Assembly: GCA_023253905.1 (NCBI GenBank)
Contig: JALREG010000416.1
Location: forward strand, 1-15,754
DNA: 15,754 bases
Reading direction: 5' to 3'
From: Burkholderiaceae bacterium
GTDB lineage: Bacteria > Pseudomonadota > Gammaproteobacteria > Burkholderiales > Burkholderiaceae
Shown in pieces: positions 7,666 through 14,444 of the stretch. The notes under the pieces were generated by a model that saw only the letters and a list, made by a program, of their open reading frames with translations, did no database searches and was not told where the DNA came from. The translations under genes and the position numbers were made by a program. Position 1 is the stretch's first letter, and each line of letters starts with the position of its first letter.

Positions 7666-8574
7666 GTGTCAGCCGACTCCCCGCTCGCCGCCTTGCGCCA
7701 TCACCACCGATTCGATTACCAGCCCATCAACCGGCGCAGCGACTACACCTGGCCGGGCGGGGCGCGCCTTGCGGTGTATCTGGGCTTCAACATCGAACAC
7801 TTTGCATTTGGCGAGGGGTTGGGCGCCCGCTTGGGACCGCCGTCGCCCGAGCCCGACGTGCTCAACTTCAGCTGGCGCGAGTATGGCAACCGGGTGGGGG
7901 CCTGGCGTTGCCTTGAACTCTTTGATGCGCTCGAGCTGCCCGCAGGCACGCTGATCAACACTGCGCTCTATGATCACTGCCCCGATTTGATCGCCGCCTG
8001 CGTAGCGCGTGGCGACGAACTGATCGGGCATGGCCATACCAATTCGGTCCGGCAGGGCGAGATGAGTGCTGAAGCCGAAGGAGCGATGATCCAGGCTTGC
8101 CGGGCGCGAATTGAGCGGGAGAGCGGCGTGGTACCAGCGGGGTGGCTGTCGCCCTGGATATCTGAAAGCGCGGTCACCCCTGATCTCCTTGCCGAGGCGG
8201 GGTATCGCTATACGCTTAACTGGTGTCATGATGACCAGCCGCTACCCATGCGAACGCGTTCGGGTGCGCTATGGGCCGTGCCCTATCCGCAGGAACTGAA
8301 TGACATTCCGATGATCATCGCGCGACAGATGACGGCGCCGGCCTTCGCCGACATGATCCTCGACCAGTTCGACGAAATGCTGATCCAGTCGCGCGCTCAG
8401 CCGCTGGTGATGGGCATCGCGCTACACCCCTATATCGTCGGTCAGCCGCATCGGTTGAAGCATTTACGGCGCGCGCTGCAGGGCCTGGCGCAGGCGCGCG
8501 ACCGTGGGCAGGTCTGGTTCACCACCCCAGGGAAAATCCATGAATATGTGGTGGGGCTGGAGCCTGTCCGATAA
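7666..8574 (+). CDS. Polysaccharide deacetylase/PuuE-like metal-dependent hydrolase family protein
   Basis: A 302-residue NodB-fold protein from GTG 7666, chosen because AGGAG is six bases ahead and because the longer open frame runs through the opposite-strand SDR. Motifs: LGFNIEHF (39-46) at the first active-site strand, where classical deacetylases have TFDDG; HGHTNS (122-127), a probable metal-binding pair His122/His124; GWLSPWISES (159-168) in the place of the RxPxG groove motif; WCHDDQP (186-192); and LHPYIVGQPHR (253-263), with His254 as the likely catalytic partner. NxE at motif 1 with HGH is the pattern of the PuuE/allantoinase-like and related cytoplasmic hydrolases, not of secreted chitin or peptidoglycan deacetylases. 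No signal peptide is visible, so it is cytoplasmic. The likely chemistry is hydrolysis of an amide or related C-N bond in a small molecule. It leads the seven-gene plus-strand run. Family clear, substrate unknown. Confidence 0.88.
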   Translation: MSADSPLAALRHHHRFDYQPINRRSDYTWPGGARLAVYLGFNIEHFAFGEGLGARLGPPSPEPDVLNFSWREYGNRVGAWRCLELFDALELPAGTLINTALYDHCPDLIAACVARGDELIGHGHTNSVRQGEMSAEAEGAMIQACRARIERESGVVPAGWLSPWISESAVTPDLLAEAGYRYTLNWCHDDQPLPMRTRSGALWAVPYPQELNDIPMIIARQMTAPAFADMILDQFDEMLIQSRAQPLVMGIALHPYIVGQPHRLKHLRRALQGLAQARDRGQVWFTTPGKIHEYVVGLEPVR

Positions 8575-8586
8575 GCGTCGTATGCT

Positions 8587-8634
8587 TGCCTGTCGCATCT
8601 TTAACGCCGCACAGACGGCATGAGGAGACAGGCA
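8587..8634 (+). promoter_or_regulatory. Leader inverted repeat spanning the ribosome-binding site of the Bug gene
   Basis: TGCCTGTC at 8587-8594 is the exact reverse complement of GACAGGCA at 8627-8634, whose last base is the A of the start codon and whose first base is the last G of the AGGAG site at 8623-8627. A smaller stem GCCG/CGGC (8606-8609 with 8616-8619) lies within the loop. Folded in RNA, the outer stem would partly occlude the initiation region. The role is inferred. Confidence 0.3.
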
Positions 8635-9653
8635 TGATTGATTCCATTTCATCGAACGGTTCACCCGCTCGTCCCGGCCGCCGTCAGCTGTTCCGCTTGT
8701 CGGCGGGCGCTGCGCTGCCCCTGATCGCCCCGGCAGTGCGCGCCCAGACCTTTCCATCGCGGCCGCTCAAGATCGTGGTGCCCTTCCCCGCGGGAGGCAC
8801 GACCGATGTGGTGGCGCGCGTCGTGGGTCAGCGTCTGAGCGAGACCCTGGGTCAGCCTGTGGTGATCGAGAATCGCGCGGGAGCCGGAGGGGCGATTGGC
8901 GCCGATGCAGTGGCCAAGGCACCGCCCGATGGCCACACCATGCTGATGCACAACATCACCTTCCCGCTGTCATCGGTGGCGCAGGCGCTCGCCAACCGCT
9001 CGCCGTTCAATGTCGACACCGACTTCGCCGGGGTGTCGATTGCAGTGTATGTTCCCCTGGTCATGACCGCGCATCCCTCGGTACCGGCCCGTGACCTGCG
9101 CGAACTCGCCGCGCTGCTCAAAAACGATCGCAGCCTGCAATATAACTTTGGATCCACTGGCCCGGGTTCGGCCATGCATGTGCTTGGCGAAACATTCAAG
9201 CGTTCGGCGGGCGTCGACATGCAGCATGTCCCGTTTCGCGGTGCCGCGCCGCTCAAGCAGGAATTGTTGTCGGGCCGGATTCAGGTGGGGGGTGACCAGC
9301 TGTCCACGTCGCTTGCGGAAATCCGCGCGGGCACGCTCAAGGCGCTGGCCTCTCACGCCTCGCAGCGAACATCCGCCTTGCCCGATGTGCCTACGGTTCG
9401 TGAACTGGGCTTTCCCGAACTCGAGCTGGAAGGCTGGAATGGCCTGTTCCTGCCTGCTAAAACGCCGCGTGACATCGTCGAAAAACTGAGCCAGGAGGTG
9501 GCGGCGGTGGTGCGGCAGCCCGATATCGTCAAGCGGTTCTCAGGCATGGGGGCTCAGTCGGTGGGCTCATCGCCTGCGGAGCAGGATGCCATCCTGCGCC
9601 GACAGATGGATCAGTTCCGTGACGTAATCCGCAGCCTGAAAATTGACCAGTGA
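8634..9653 (+). CDS. Bug-family periplasmic solute receptor with twin-arginine-like signal
   Basis: A 339-residue Bug receptor, normal in length. ATG 8634 is chosen because AGGAG is six bases upstream (8623-8627); an upstream in-frame TTG start at 8586 would add 16 residues with no such site. The N-terminus PGRRQLFRLSAGAAL (14-28) resembles a twin-arginine signal, followed by a hydrophobic core and a cleavage site after VRA (37). Ligand-loop motifs are VPFPAGGTTD (49-58), AKAPPDGHT (94-102) and HVPFRGAAP (188-196). It binds a small, probably carboxylated, solute in the periplasm. No TctA or TctB permease gene is present. It lies 59 bases after the hydrolase gene and its stop adjoins the ModA-like receptor gene, so it is part of the same transcript. 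The ligand may be the hydrolase's substrate or product (inference). Confidence 0.95.
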   Translation: MIDSISSNGSPARPGRRQLFRLSAGAALPLIAPAVRAQTFPSRPLKIVVPFPAGGTTDVVARVVGQRLSETLGQPVVIENRAGAGGAIGADAVAKAPPDGHTMLMHNITFPLSSVAQALANRSPFNVDTDFAGVSIAVYVPLVMTAHPSVPARDLRELAALLKNDRSLQYNFGSTGPGSAMHVLGETFKRSAGVDMQHVPFRGAAPLKQELLSGRIQVGGDQLSTSLAEIRAGTLKALASHASQRTSALPDVPTVRELGFPELELEGWNGLFLPAKTPRDIVEKLSQEVAAVVRQPDIVKRFSGMGAQSVGSSPAEQDAILRRQMDQFRDVIRSLKIDQ

Positions 9654-9661
9654 GTTCTGCG

Positions 9662-10447
9662 ATGACCCAGCGATTCAACCCATGGTTCGGTCCCTGCCTG
9701 GCCGTATTCTGCAGCATGTTTCTGGCAGTCGCTACGCCGCATGTGTCAGCGCAGCCCCTGCAGGTGCTGAGCGCGGGCGCCTTCAAACCGGTCGTGGTCG
9801 ATCTTGCGGCAGCCTTTGAGGCCGAGCAGCGACAGGCTTTGCGTGTGGACAACGGGACGGCGGGTGAGATTCTCCGGCGCATGCGAGCTGGGGAAACCTG
9901 GGACGTCATCGTTGCACCGCCCGGCACGCTAAAAGCCCTCGCCGACGAGGGCCGTATTGATGCGTCGTCGATCCGGCCCGTAGCCCGCGTAGCCATTGGT
10001 GTGGCGGTGAAGCGGGGTAGCCCCCGGCCCGACATTCGGACCGTGGAGCAATTTCGCGAGGCCGTCCTGGGCGCGCGTGCCCCTGCGTTCATCGATCCCA
10101 AAGCGGGGGGATCGAGCGGCATTTATCTCGATGGACTGTTTCAGCGGATGGGGATCGCCGACACCCTCAGGCCGCGTGCTGTTCTGGTGCCAGGCGGTCT
10201 GGTAGCCGAGCGGCTGGTCACGGGTGAGGCCGATCTGGCCATCCATCAGATCAGCGAAATTCTGCCGGTTGCGGGCGCGGAGCTGGTGGGGCCGTTGCCG
10301 GACAGCATTCAGAACTACACCGTGTACGCCGCGGCGCTTGCTCGCGCGTCCGCCCAGGCTGTGGCAGGCGCTGCCTTCGTTTCGATGCTCAAGGGGCCAT
10401 CCGCAGCCGCAGTGATTCGTACGCGCGGCATGGAGCGGGTAGATTAA
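9662..10447 (+). CDS. ModA-like periplasmic substrate-binding protein (SBP_bac_11 type), orphan
   Basis: A 261-residue extracellular binding protein from ATG 9662. A GTG at 9650 overlaps the Bug stop (GTGA) and would add four residues; neither start has a strong ribosome-binding site, so 9650 remains possible. Residues 1-30 are a Sec signal peptide cleaved after VSA. The mature protein opens LQVLSAGAFKPVVVDLAAAFE, the molybdate-binding-protein style first lobe, and has GGSSGIYLDGLF (149-160) in the second. No molybdate permease or ATPase gene (modB, modC) is nearby, so a molybdate role is doubtful; proteins of this group standing alone beside catabolic genes in Burkholderiales more likely sense or bind an organic ligand (inference). 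It sits between a Bug receptor and the LLM oxidoreductase in the plus-strand run. Confidence 0.88.
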   Translation: MTQRFNPWFGPCLAVFCSMFLAVATPHVSAQPLQVLSAGAFKPVVVDLAAAFEAEQRQALRVDNGTAGEILRRMRAGETWDVIVAPPGTLKALADEGRIDASSIRPVARVAIGVAVKRGSPRPDIRTVEQFREAVLGARAPAFIDPKAGGSSGIYLDGLFQRMGIADTLRPRAVLVPGGLVAERLVTGEADLAIHQISEILPVAGAELVGPLPDSIQNYTVYAAALARASAQAVAGAAFVSMLKGPSAAAVIRTRGMERVD

Positions 10448-10448
10448 C

Positions 10449-10482
10449 GGCCTTTCCGACGGCGCACCGACCGTCGCAGGCC
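10449..10482 (+). other. Interrupted stem-loop between ModA-like gene and LLM oxidoreductase gene
   Basis: GGCCT (10449-10453) pairs with AGGCC (10478-10482) and CGACGG (10457-10462) with CCGTCG (10471-10476), giving 11 GC-rich pairs around an eight-base loop with a small internal bulge. It starts one base after the ModA-like stop codon and ends two bases before the next AGGAG site. No T-run follows, so it is not a standard intrinsic terminator; an RNA-stability or attenuation element is more likely. Confidence 0.4.
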
Positions 10483-10494
10483 CCAGGAGATCCC

Positions 10495-11442
10495 ATGAAA
10501 GTGGAAATTGGCACCAGCGTCCATGTTGGCAATGCAAAAAATCTGTTTGATGCAATTCTGCATGCGGAGTCTGCAGGGGTTCCTGCCTTCTGGCTCACCA
10601 CCGGGGCCGGACCCGATGCGCTGACCGTATTCGCGGCCGCCGCGCCCGCCACGAGCCGCATCCGCATGGGGACTGCGGTGGTGCCCACCTTTCCCCGTAA
10701 CCCGGTGGTGGTCGCGCAGCAATCTGTCGATATCGCCTCGCTCGCGCCGGGGCGTTTCCGGCTTGGTCTCGGACCCAGCCACGCTCCCACCATCCAGACC
10801 CGCTATGGAATTCCCTATGAGCGTCCGCTCGAGCATCTGCGCGAATTCGTTGCCATCGTGAAGGGGCTTCTTGCCGGCGAGACCGTGAAGTTTGCCGGCA
10901 AGCGATACACGCTGGAAGCCACGCTTGCGAACGGCGCCGATGTACCGCTCATGGTGTCGGCGCTACGCGCAGGGTCGTTCGAACTCGCCGGGGAAATGAC
11001 CGACGGCGCGATTACCTGGTTGTGCCCGGCCCGCTACATCCGCGATGTCGCTACGCCGGCCATGGTGCGCGGCGCCGAGCGCGTCGGCCGTGCGCGCCCG
11101 CCCATGATCGGGCAGGTGTTTCTCGCGCTCACGCAGGATGAGGCGGCGTTGCATGCCGCGGTCGAGCGCAGCCTGACCTACTATCCCCGGCTTCCGAACT
11201 ACCAGGAAATGTTCGCGGCCGCGGGCTTGCCTGAGGCGCGCGAGGCACGGTGGTCGCAGGCGATGATCGATGCCACCGTCATTCATGGCGACGAGAGCGC
11301 GTGTGCACGCAAGCTCGACGCGTTCATCGAGGTCGCAGGGTGCGAGCATCTGATCGTGTCGGTTCTTGCGACCGGACATGACCCGCAGCCGTCGATTCGT
11401 CGTTCGCTTGACTGGATCGGGCGCTATGCCACAGCGCAGTGA
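10495..11442 (+). CDS. LLM-class flavin/F420-dependent oxidoreductase
   Basis: A 315-residue luciferase-like barrel protein. Characteristic stretches are GTAVVPTFPRNP (59-70), the strand-4 motif RFRLGLGPSH (87-96) and DGAITW (160-165). The first of these, with the LGLGPSH strand, resembles the branch that includes F420-dependent enzymes, but FMN-using monooxygenases share the fold, so the cofactor cannot be settled. The reaction would be oxidation, reduction or monooxygenation of a small organic substrate in the cytoplasm; an FMN monooxygenase would need a partner flavin reductase, and none is evident here. ATG 10495 has AGGAG five bases upstream (10485-10489). It is followed after 17 bases by the DoxX gene. 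Confidence 0.92.
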   Translation: MKVEIGTSVHVGNAKNLFDAILHAESAGVPAFWLTTGAGPDALTVFAAAAPATSRIRMGTAVVPTFPRNPVVVAQQSVDIASLAPGRFRLGLGPSHAPTIQTRYGIPYERPLEHLREFVAIVKGLLAGETVKFAGKRYTLEATLANGADVPLMVSALRAGSFELAGEMTDGAITWLCPARYIRDVATPAMVRGAERVGRARPPMIGQVFLALTQDEAALHAAVERSLTYYPRLPNYQEMFAAAGLPEAREARWSQAMIDATVIHGDESACARKLDAFIEVAGCEHLIVSVLATGHDPQPSIRRSLDWIGRYATAQ

Positions 11443-11459
11443 TGAAACAGTAGCCCGCC

Positions 11460-11966
11460 ATGAATGAGACCAGCTCCCATTCCGCTGTGCGTGACGGTGC
11501 GGCGCCAGATGGCGCAAGCGCCGAGCCTTCGCAGCCCAAGCTCTTATTCCCGGTTCTCAAGCCCCTTTACGATCGGCTCGAACCTTTGTCATGGCTGCTG
11601 ATCCGCTGCGCCGCGGGCCTGATCCTGGCCGTCCACGGATGGCGAAAGATCGCGAACGGGCCGGAAGCGGTGGCGCCCACCTTCGCGAAGCTTGGTTACG
11701 CCTACCCGCTGCTGGTGGTTTACACCCTCATTCTGGTGGAGTTCGTGGGCGGGCTTGCGATCGCAGCGGGCGTGTTCACCCGGTTTTTTGCGGCGGCTGT
11801 GACGATCGAGATGGCGATCATCTTCATGCTCTATCTGCCCAACGGCTTCGCCTGGCTGAACCGCGGTTATGAGTTTGTACTGTTGTGGGGGCTGATCACC
11901 CTCGCAATCTGGTGGAAGGGGGGCGGACCCTATTCGGTCGACAGGAGGCTGGGCCGTGAACTTTGA
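11460..11966 (+). CDS. DoxX-family membrane protein
   Basis: A 168-residue integral membrane protein. After a polar, disordered-looking N-terminus (1-40) it has about four hydrophobic segments: 44-60, 81-103, 108-126 and 137-152. LIRCAAGLILAVHGWRKI (47-64), FVGGLAIAAGVFTR (95-108) and the tail around WWKGGGPYSVDRRLGREL (151-168) are typical DoxX features. DoxX proteins are linked to quinone or thiosulfate oxidation in archaea and to redox stress in bacteria, but the function of most is unknown. Its position directly after an LLM oxidoreductase fits a membrane redox partner (inference). The start has only a weak ribosome-binding site. Its 3' end overlaps the next Bug gene by 11 bases and holds that gene's AGGAGG site, so the two are translationally linked. 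Confidence 0.9.
   Translation: MNETSSHSAVRDGAAPDGASAEPSQPKLLFPVLKPLYDRLEPLSWLLIRCAAGLILAVHGWRKIANGPEAVAPTFAKLGYAYPLLVVYTLILVEFVGGLAIAAGVFTRFFAAAVTIEMAIIFMLYLPNGFAWLNRGYEFVLLWGLITLAIWWKGGGPYSVDRRLGREL
11943..11948 (+). promoter_or_regulatory. Ribosome-binding site inside DoxX gene fixing a GTG start
   Basis: A perfect AGGAGG lies seven bases before the GTG at 11956, within the last codons of the DoxX gene. It supports the GTG start and an 11-base gene overlap. Confidence 0.8.
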
Positions 11967-12948
11967 ACGCGACCGGGCAGTTTCTCGCAGGGCTTTTGTT
12001 CGAACCGCCGCGCTGACTGCGCTGGCGGCTGCAGGACCCTCCCGCGCCCAGGAAGTCTGGCCTGCGCGCCCGGTGCGCTTCATCGTTCCTTCGTCCCCCG
12101 GCGGAGGTACCGACCTCTATGCGCGCCTCCTCGCGCAGGCGCTGGGGGAGGCGTTCCGGCAATCCTTCGTGGTGGAAAACCGCCCGGGCGCGAGCGGCAA
12201 CATCGGTGCCGCCGCCGCGGCTAAGGCCCCGCCCGATGGCTACACATTTCTGGTGTCGGCCAATCCGGCCCTCACCATCAACCCGAGCCTCTACGCCTCG
12301 CTTCCCTACGATGCCGAGCGCGATTTTGTGCCCATCGTGCGGGTGATGGGGCCGCTGCTTCTGGTGGTTCACCCCTCCTTCAAACCCCGCACCCTGGCCG
12401 AGTGGGTCGCGGCCGGGCGCCTCGAGCCCGGCCGGTATTCTTACGGCTCGGCGGGCACGGGCAGTCCCACCTATCTGGGCGTGCGCATGATCGAGGAAAA
12501 GACCGGTGCACGATTCCTGCATGTGCCCTACAAGGGCGTGGGGCCGGCCTACCAGGATCTGCTGGGGGGGCAGATTCAGTTCATGTTGCCCGACCTGGCA
12601 TCGGCGCTTCCCCATCTCCGTTCGGGCAAGGTGATTCCCGTGGTGACCGACCGGGAAAGCCCACTCCTGCCGGGCGTACCCACGCTGGCCAGTCTCGGGT
12701 TCGCCGACAGCAGCGCGCCCAGTGCGTTCGCGCTGGTCGCGCCGAGTGCCACGCCCGCAGCCATCATCGAGCGGATGGCGGGTGAAGCCGCGGCCATCCA
12801 CCGCTCGCCCGCTTTCACGGCCCGGGTCGAATCACAGGGGCTGGTCACGGTTCAGGAGACCCAGGCTGAGCTGGTTCAGGCCCTTCGTGCCGAGCGGCAG
12901 GCGTATGGTGCGTTCATCCGCCGGAACGCGATTGTGGCGAGTGACTGA
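11956..12948 (+). CDS. Bug-family periplasmic solute receptor with twin-arginine-like signal
   Basis: A 330-residue Bug receptor started at GTG 11956, supported by AGGAGG seven bases upstream and overlapping the DoxX stop. SRRAFVR (10-16) closely matches the Tat consensus S/T-R-R-x-F; the hydrophobic stretch and SRA at 29-31 give the cleavage site. Ligand-loop motifs: FIVPSSPGGGTD (42-53), KAPPDGYTF (90-98) and HVPYKGVGP (169-177). The first loop has SSPGGGTD instead of the more common FPAGGTTD seen in the other complete Bug receptor here, so the two probably bind different ligands. It lacks any neighbouring permease gene. It lies 29 bases before the isomerase-like gene on the same strand. 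Confidence 0.95.
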   Translation: MNFERDRAVSRRAFVRTAALTALAAAGPSRAQEVWPARPVRFIVPSSPGGGTDLYARLLAQALGEAFRQSFVVENRPGASGNIGAAAAAKAPPDGYTFLVSANPALTINPSLYASLPYDAERDFVPIVRVMGPLLLVVHPSFKPRTLAEWVAAGRLEPGRYSYGSAGTGSPTYLGVRMIEEKTGARFLHVPYKGVGPAYQDLLGGQIQFMLPDLASALPHLRSGKVIPVVTDRESPLLPGVPTLASLGFADSSAPSAFALVAPSATPAAIIERMAGEAAAIHRSPAFTARVESQGLVTVQETQAELVQALRAERQAYGAFIRRNAIVASD

Positions 12949-12977
12949 GTGTTCAGGGGTCGTTGCAACCTCTGGCC

Positions 12978-13622
12978 ATGAAAACCGTCGTCTTTTATCT
13001 GGACTTCATCTCCCCCTACGCCTATCTGGCGTTCGAGGCCTGGCCGCGCGCGCTGGCTGGCGTGGATGCAGAAGTGATTTATCGGCCTGTCCTGTTCGCC
13101 GGCATCCTCAGGCATTACGGCCAGCTCGGGCCCGCTGAAATCGCACCCAAGCGTGACTGGACCTACCGGCAGGTGCTGTGGCAGGCGAGGCAGCATTCAA
13201 TCGCGCTCGACATGCCGCGCCAGCATCCGTTCAATCCACTAGGGCTCCTGCGGCTCTCACTTGCCTGCGCAGAAACCGTGTCGGGCACGGCAAGCCACGA
13301 GGTGTGCGCACGGCTCTTCAGGCATGTGTGGGTGGGCGGTGCGGCGGCAGACGACCCCGGGCGATTGAATATGCTCACCGCCCAGGTCTCGCCAAGCTTT
13401 TCGCCTGACGGCGCCGACGTGAAGGCGGCGCTCCGTGCCAACACCGACGCCGCGATTGCACGGGGCGTGTTTGGCGTGCCCGCGTTCGAAGTGGACGGCC
13501 AGATATTCTGGGGCTTTGATGCCTTGCCGATGCTACGCGCCTACCTGCTGGGTGACCCATTCTTCAGCGGCCCCTGGCAGTCGGTGGCCGCGGTGGGCGA
13601 GGGCGTGGTTCGTCGCGGCTGA
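12978..13622 (+). CDS. 2-hydroxychromene-2-carboxylate isomerase-like, DsbA-fold (GST kappa type) protein
   Basis: A 214-residue protein from ATG 12978; an in-frame TTG at 12963 would add five residues and follows AGGGG too closely. It begins VVFYLDFISPYAYLAFE, the signature of HCCA isomerases and kappa-class GSTs, with Ser12 in the place of the CxxC catalytic site of DsbA: Ser activates glutathione in this family. RDWTYRQVLWQARQ (59-72) and HPFNPLGLLRL (83-93) are typical of the helical insert, and GVFGVPAFEVDGQIFWGFD (163-181) contains the cis-proline strand (Pro168). Authentic members isomerise a naphthalene-pathway intermediate using glutathione, but most homologues have unknown aromatic or organic-acid substrates, and no ring-dioxygenase genes are present here. 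No signal peptide: cytoplasmic. It is the last gene of the plus-strand run, ending 24 bases from a convergent SDR. Confidence 0.92.
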   Translation: MKTVVFYLDFISPYAYLAFEAWPRALAGVDAEVIYRPVLFAGILRHYGQLGPAEIAPKRDWTYRQVLWQARQHSIALDMPRQHPFNPLGLLRLSLACAETVSGTASHEVCARLFRHVWVGGAAADDPGRLNMLTAQVSPSFSPDGADVKAALRANTDAAIARGVFGVPAFEVDGQIFWGFDALPMLRAYLLGDPFFSGPWQSVAAVGEGVVRRG

Positions 13623-13646
13623 CGTTAATGCCTTGGGATCTGCGTT

Positions 13647-14444
13647 TCAGGCACCCGCCGTTGCTCCCCCGTCAATCGGAATGACGGTACCGGTCATGTA
13701 GCTTGCCCCGTTTGAAGCGAGCAGCAGTGCCAGTCCCTTGATTTCATCGGGCTGGGCCACTCGCTGCATGGGGATCAACTGGGAAAACCGTTCGCGAACC
13801 GATGCGTCTCGCATCCGGCCGCCGGCAATGTTGGTCACGAACGGACCCGGCGCGATGGCGTTGACCGATATTCCGAAGGGTGCGAGTTCCAGGGCCGCAT
13901 GACGGACCAGATTGATGACCGCGGCCTTGGTGGCGCTGTAGGCGTAACCCACCAGCGTTTCGGCGCGCAATCCGGCGATGGAGGCAGTCACCACGATCCG
14001 CCCCTGGCGGGCCGCTTTCATGGGGCGTGATGCCGCCTGGATCGTGGCGAACACGCCGGTGAGGTTCACGGCGAGCACGCGGTCCCAGGTATCGGGCTGT
14101 ACATTCTCCATTAGGCCGCCCTCGGTGAAGGCGAAGCCGGGCCCGGCGCTGATGCCAGCGTTCGCGAACGCGATATCCAGCCGACCGAAGTCAGCCACGA
14201 CCTGATGGGTCACATCGTGGATCGCCTGACGGCTGCCGGCGTCGAGCGTTCGAGCGTAGGCCTCGCCGCCCGCTTCCCGGATGCTGCGAACCACCGTGTC
14301 GAGTCCGACAGCGTCGATATCGGTCACCACGACGCGGGCACCGTTTGCGGCCAGCACTTCGGCATAGGCCCGGCCCAGACCGCTCGCTGCGGCGGTGACG
14401 ATCGCCACCTGACCCGCGAGTGAAAACAACTGCTGCGCAATCAT
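13647..14444 (-). CDS. SDR-family oxidoreductase (second gene of tandem SDR pair)
   Basis: A 265-residue classical SDR. ATG 14444 is chosen because it overlaps the upstream SDR stop by ATGA and has GGGGAG five bases ahead (plus-strand CTCCCC, 14450-14455); the open frame extends to 14528, but that would lie wholly inside the upstream gene. Motifs: TAAASGLG (17-24) in the cofactor loop, where the first glycine of TGxxxGxG is Ala18; Asp42 after strand 2, favouring NAD; NAG (95-97); Asn117; Ser145; Tyr159-x3-Lys163. The N-S-Y-K tetrad is complete, so it should be active. The C-terminal YMTGTVIPIDGGATAG is standard. It oxidises or reduces an unidentified alcohol or ketone and probably acts with the SDR encoded upstream. 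Its stop lies 24 bases from the convergent isomerase stop. Confidence 0.93.
   Translation of the reverse strand: MIAQQLFSLAGQVAIVTAAASGLGRAYAEVLAANGARVVVTDIDAVGLDTVVRSIREAGGEAYARTLDAGSRQAIHDVTHQVVADFGRLDIAFANAGISAGPGFAFTEGGLMENVQPDTWDRVLAVNLTGVFATIQAASRPMKAARQGRIVVTASIAGLRAETLVGYAYSATKAAVINLVRHAALELAPFGISVNAIAPGPFVTNIAGGRMRDASVRERFSQLIPMQRVAQPDEIKGLALLLASNGASYMTGTVIPIDGGATAGA

Noticed and set aside
9650..10447. A complete molybdate uptake system
   Set aside because: Only a ModA-like receptor is present; there is no permease, ATPase or molybdate-responsive regulator, so a molybdate role is not supported.
11896..12801. 301-codon minus-strand open frame opposite the second complete Bug gene
   Set aside because: It is the mirror of a well-supported receptor gene, has no recognisable motif or ribosome-binding site, and is low-complexity in Arg and Gly.
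12978..13622. Naphthalene degradation operon
   Set aside because: The HCCA-isomerase-like gene stands without ring-hydroxylating dioxygenase, ring-cleavage or aldolase genes; many homologues have other functions.
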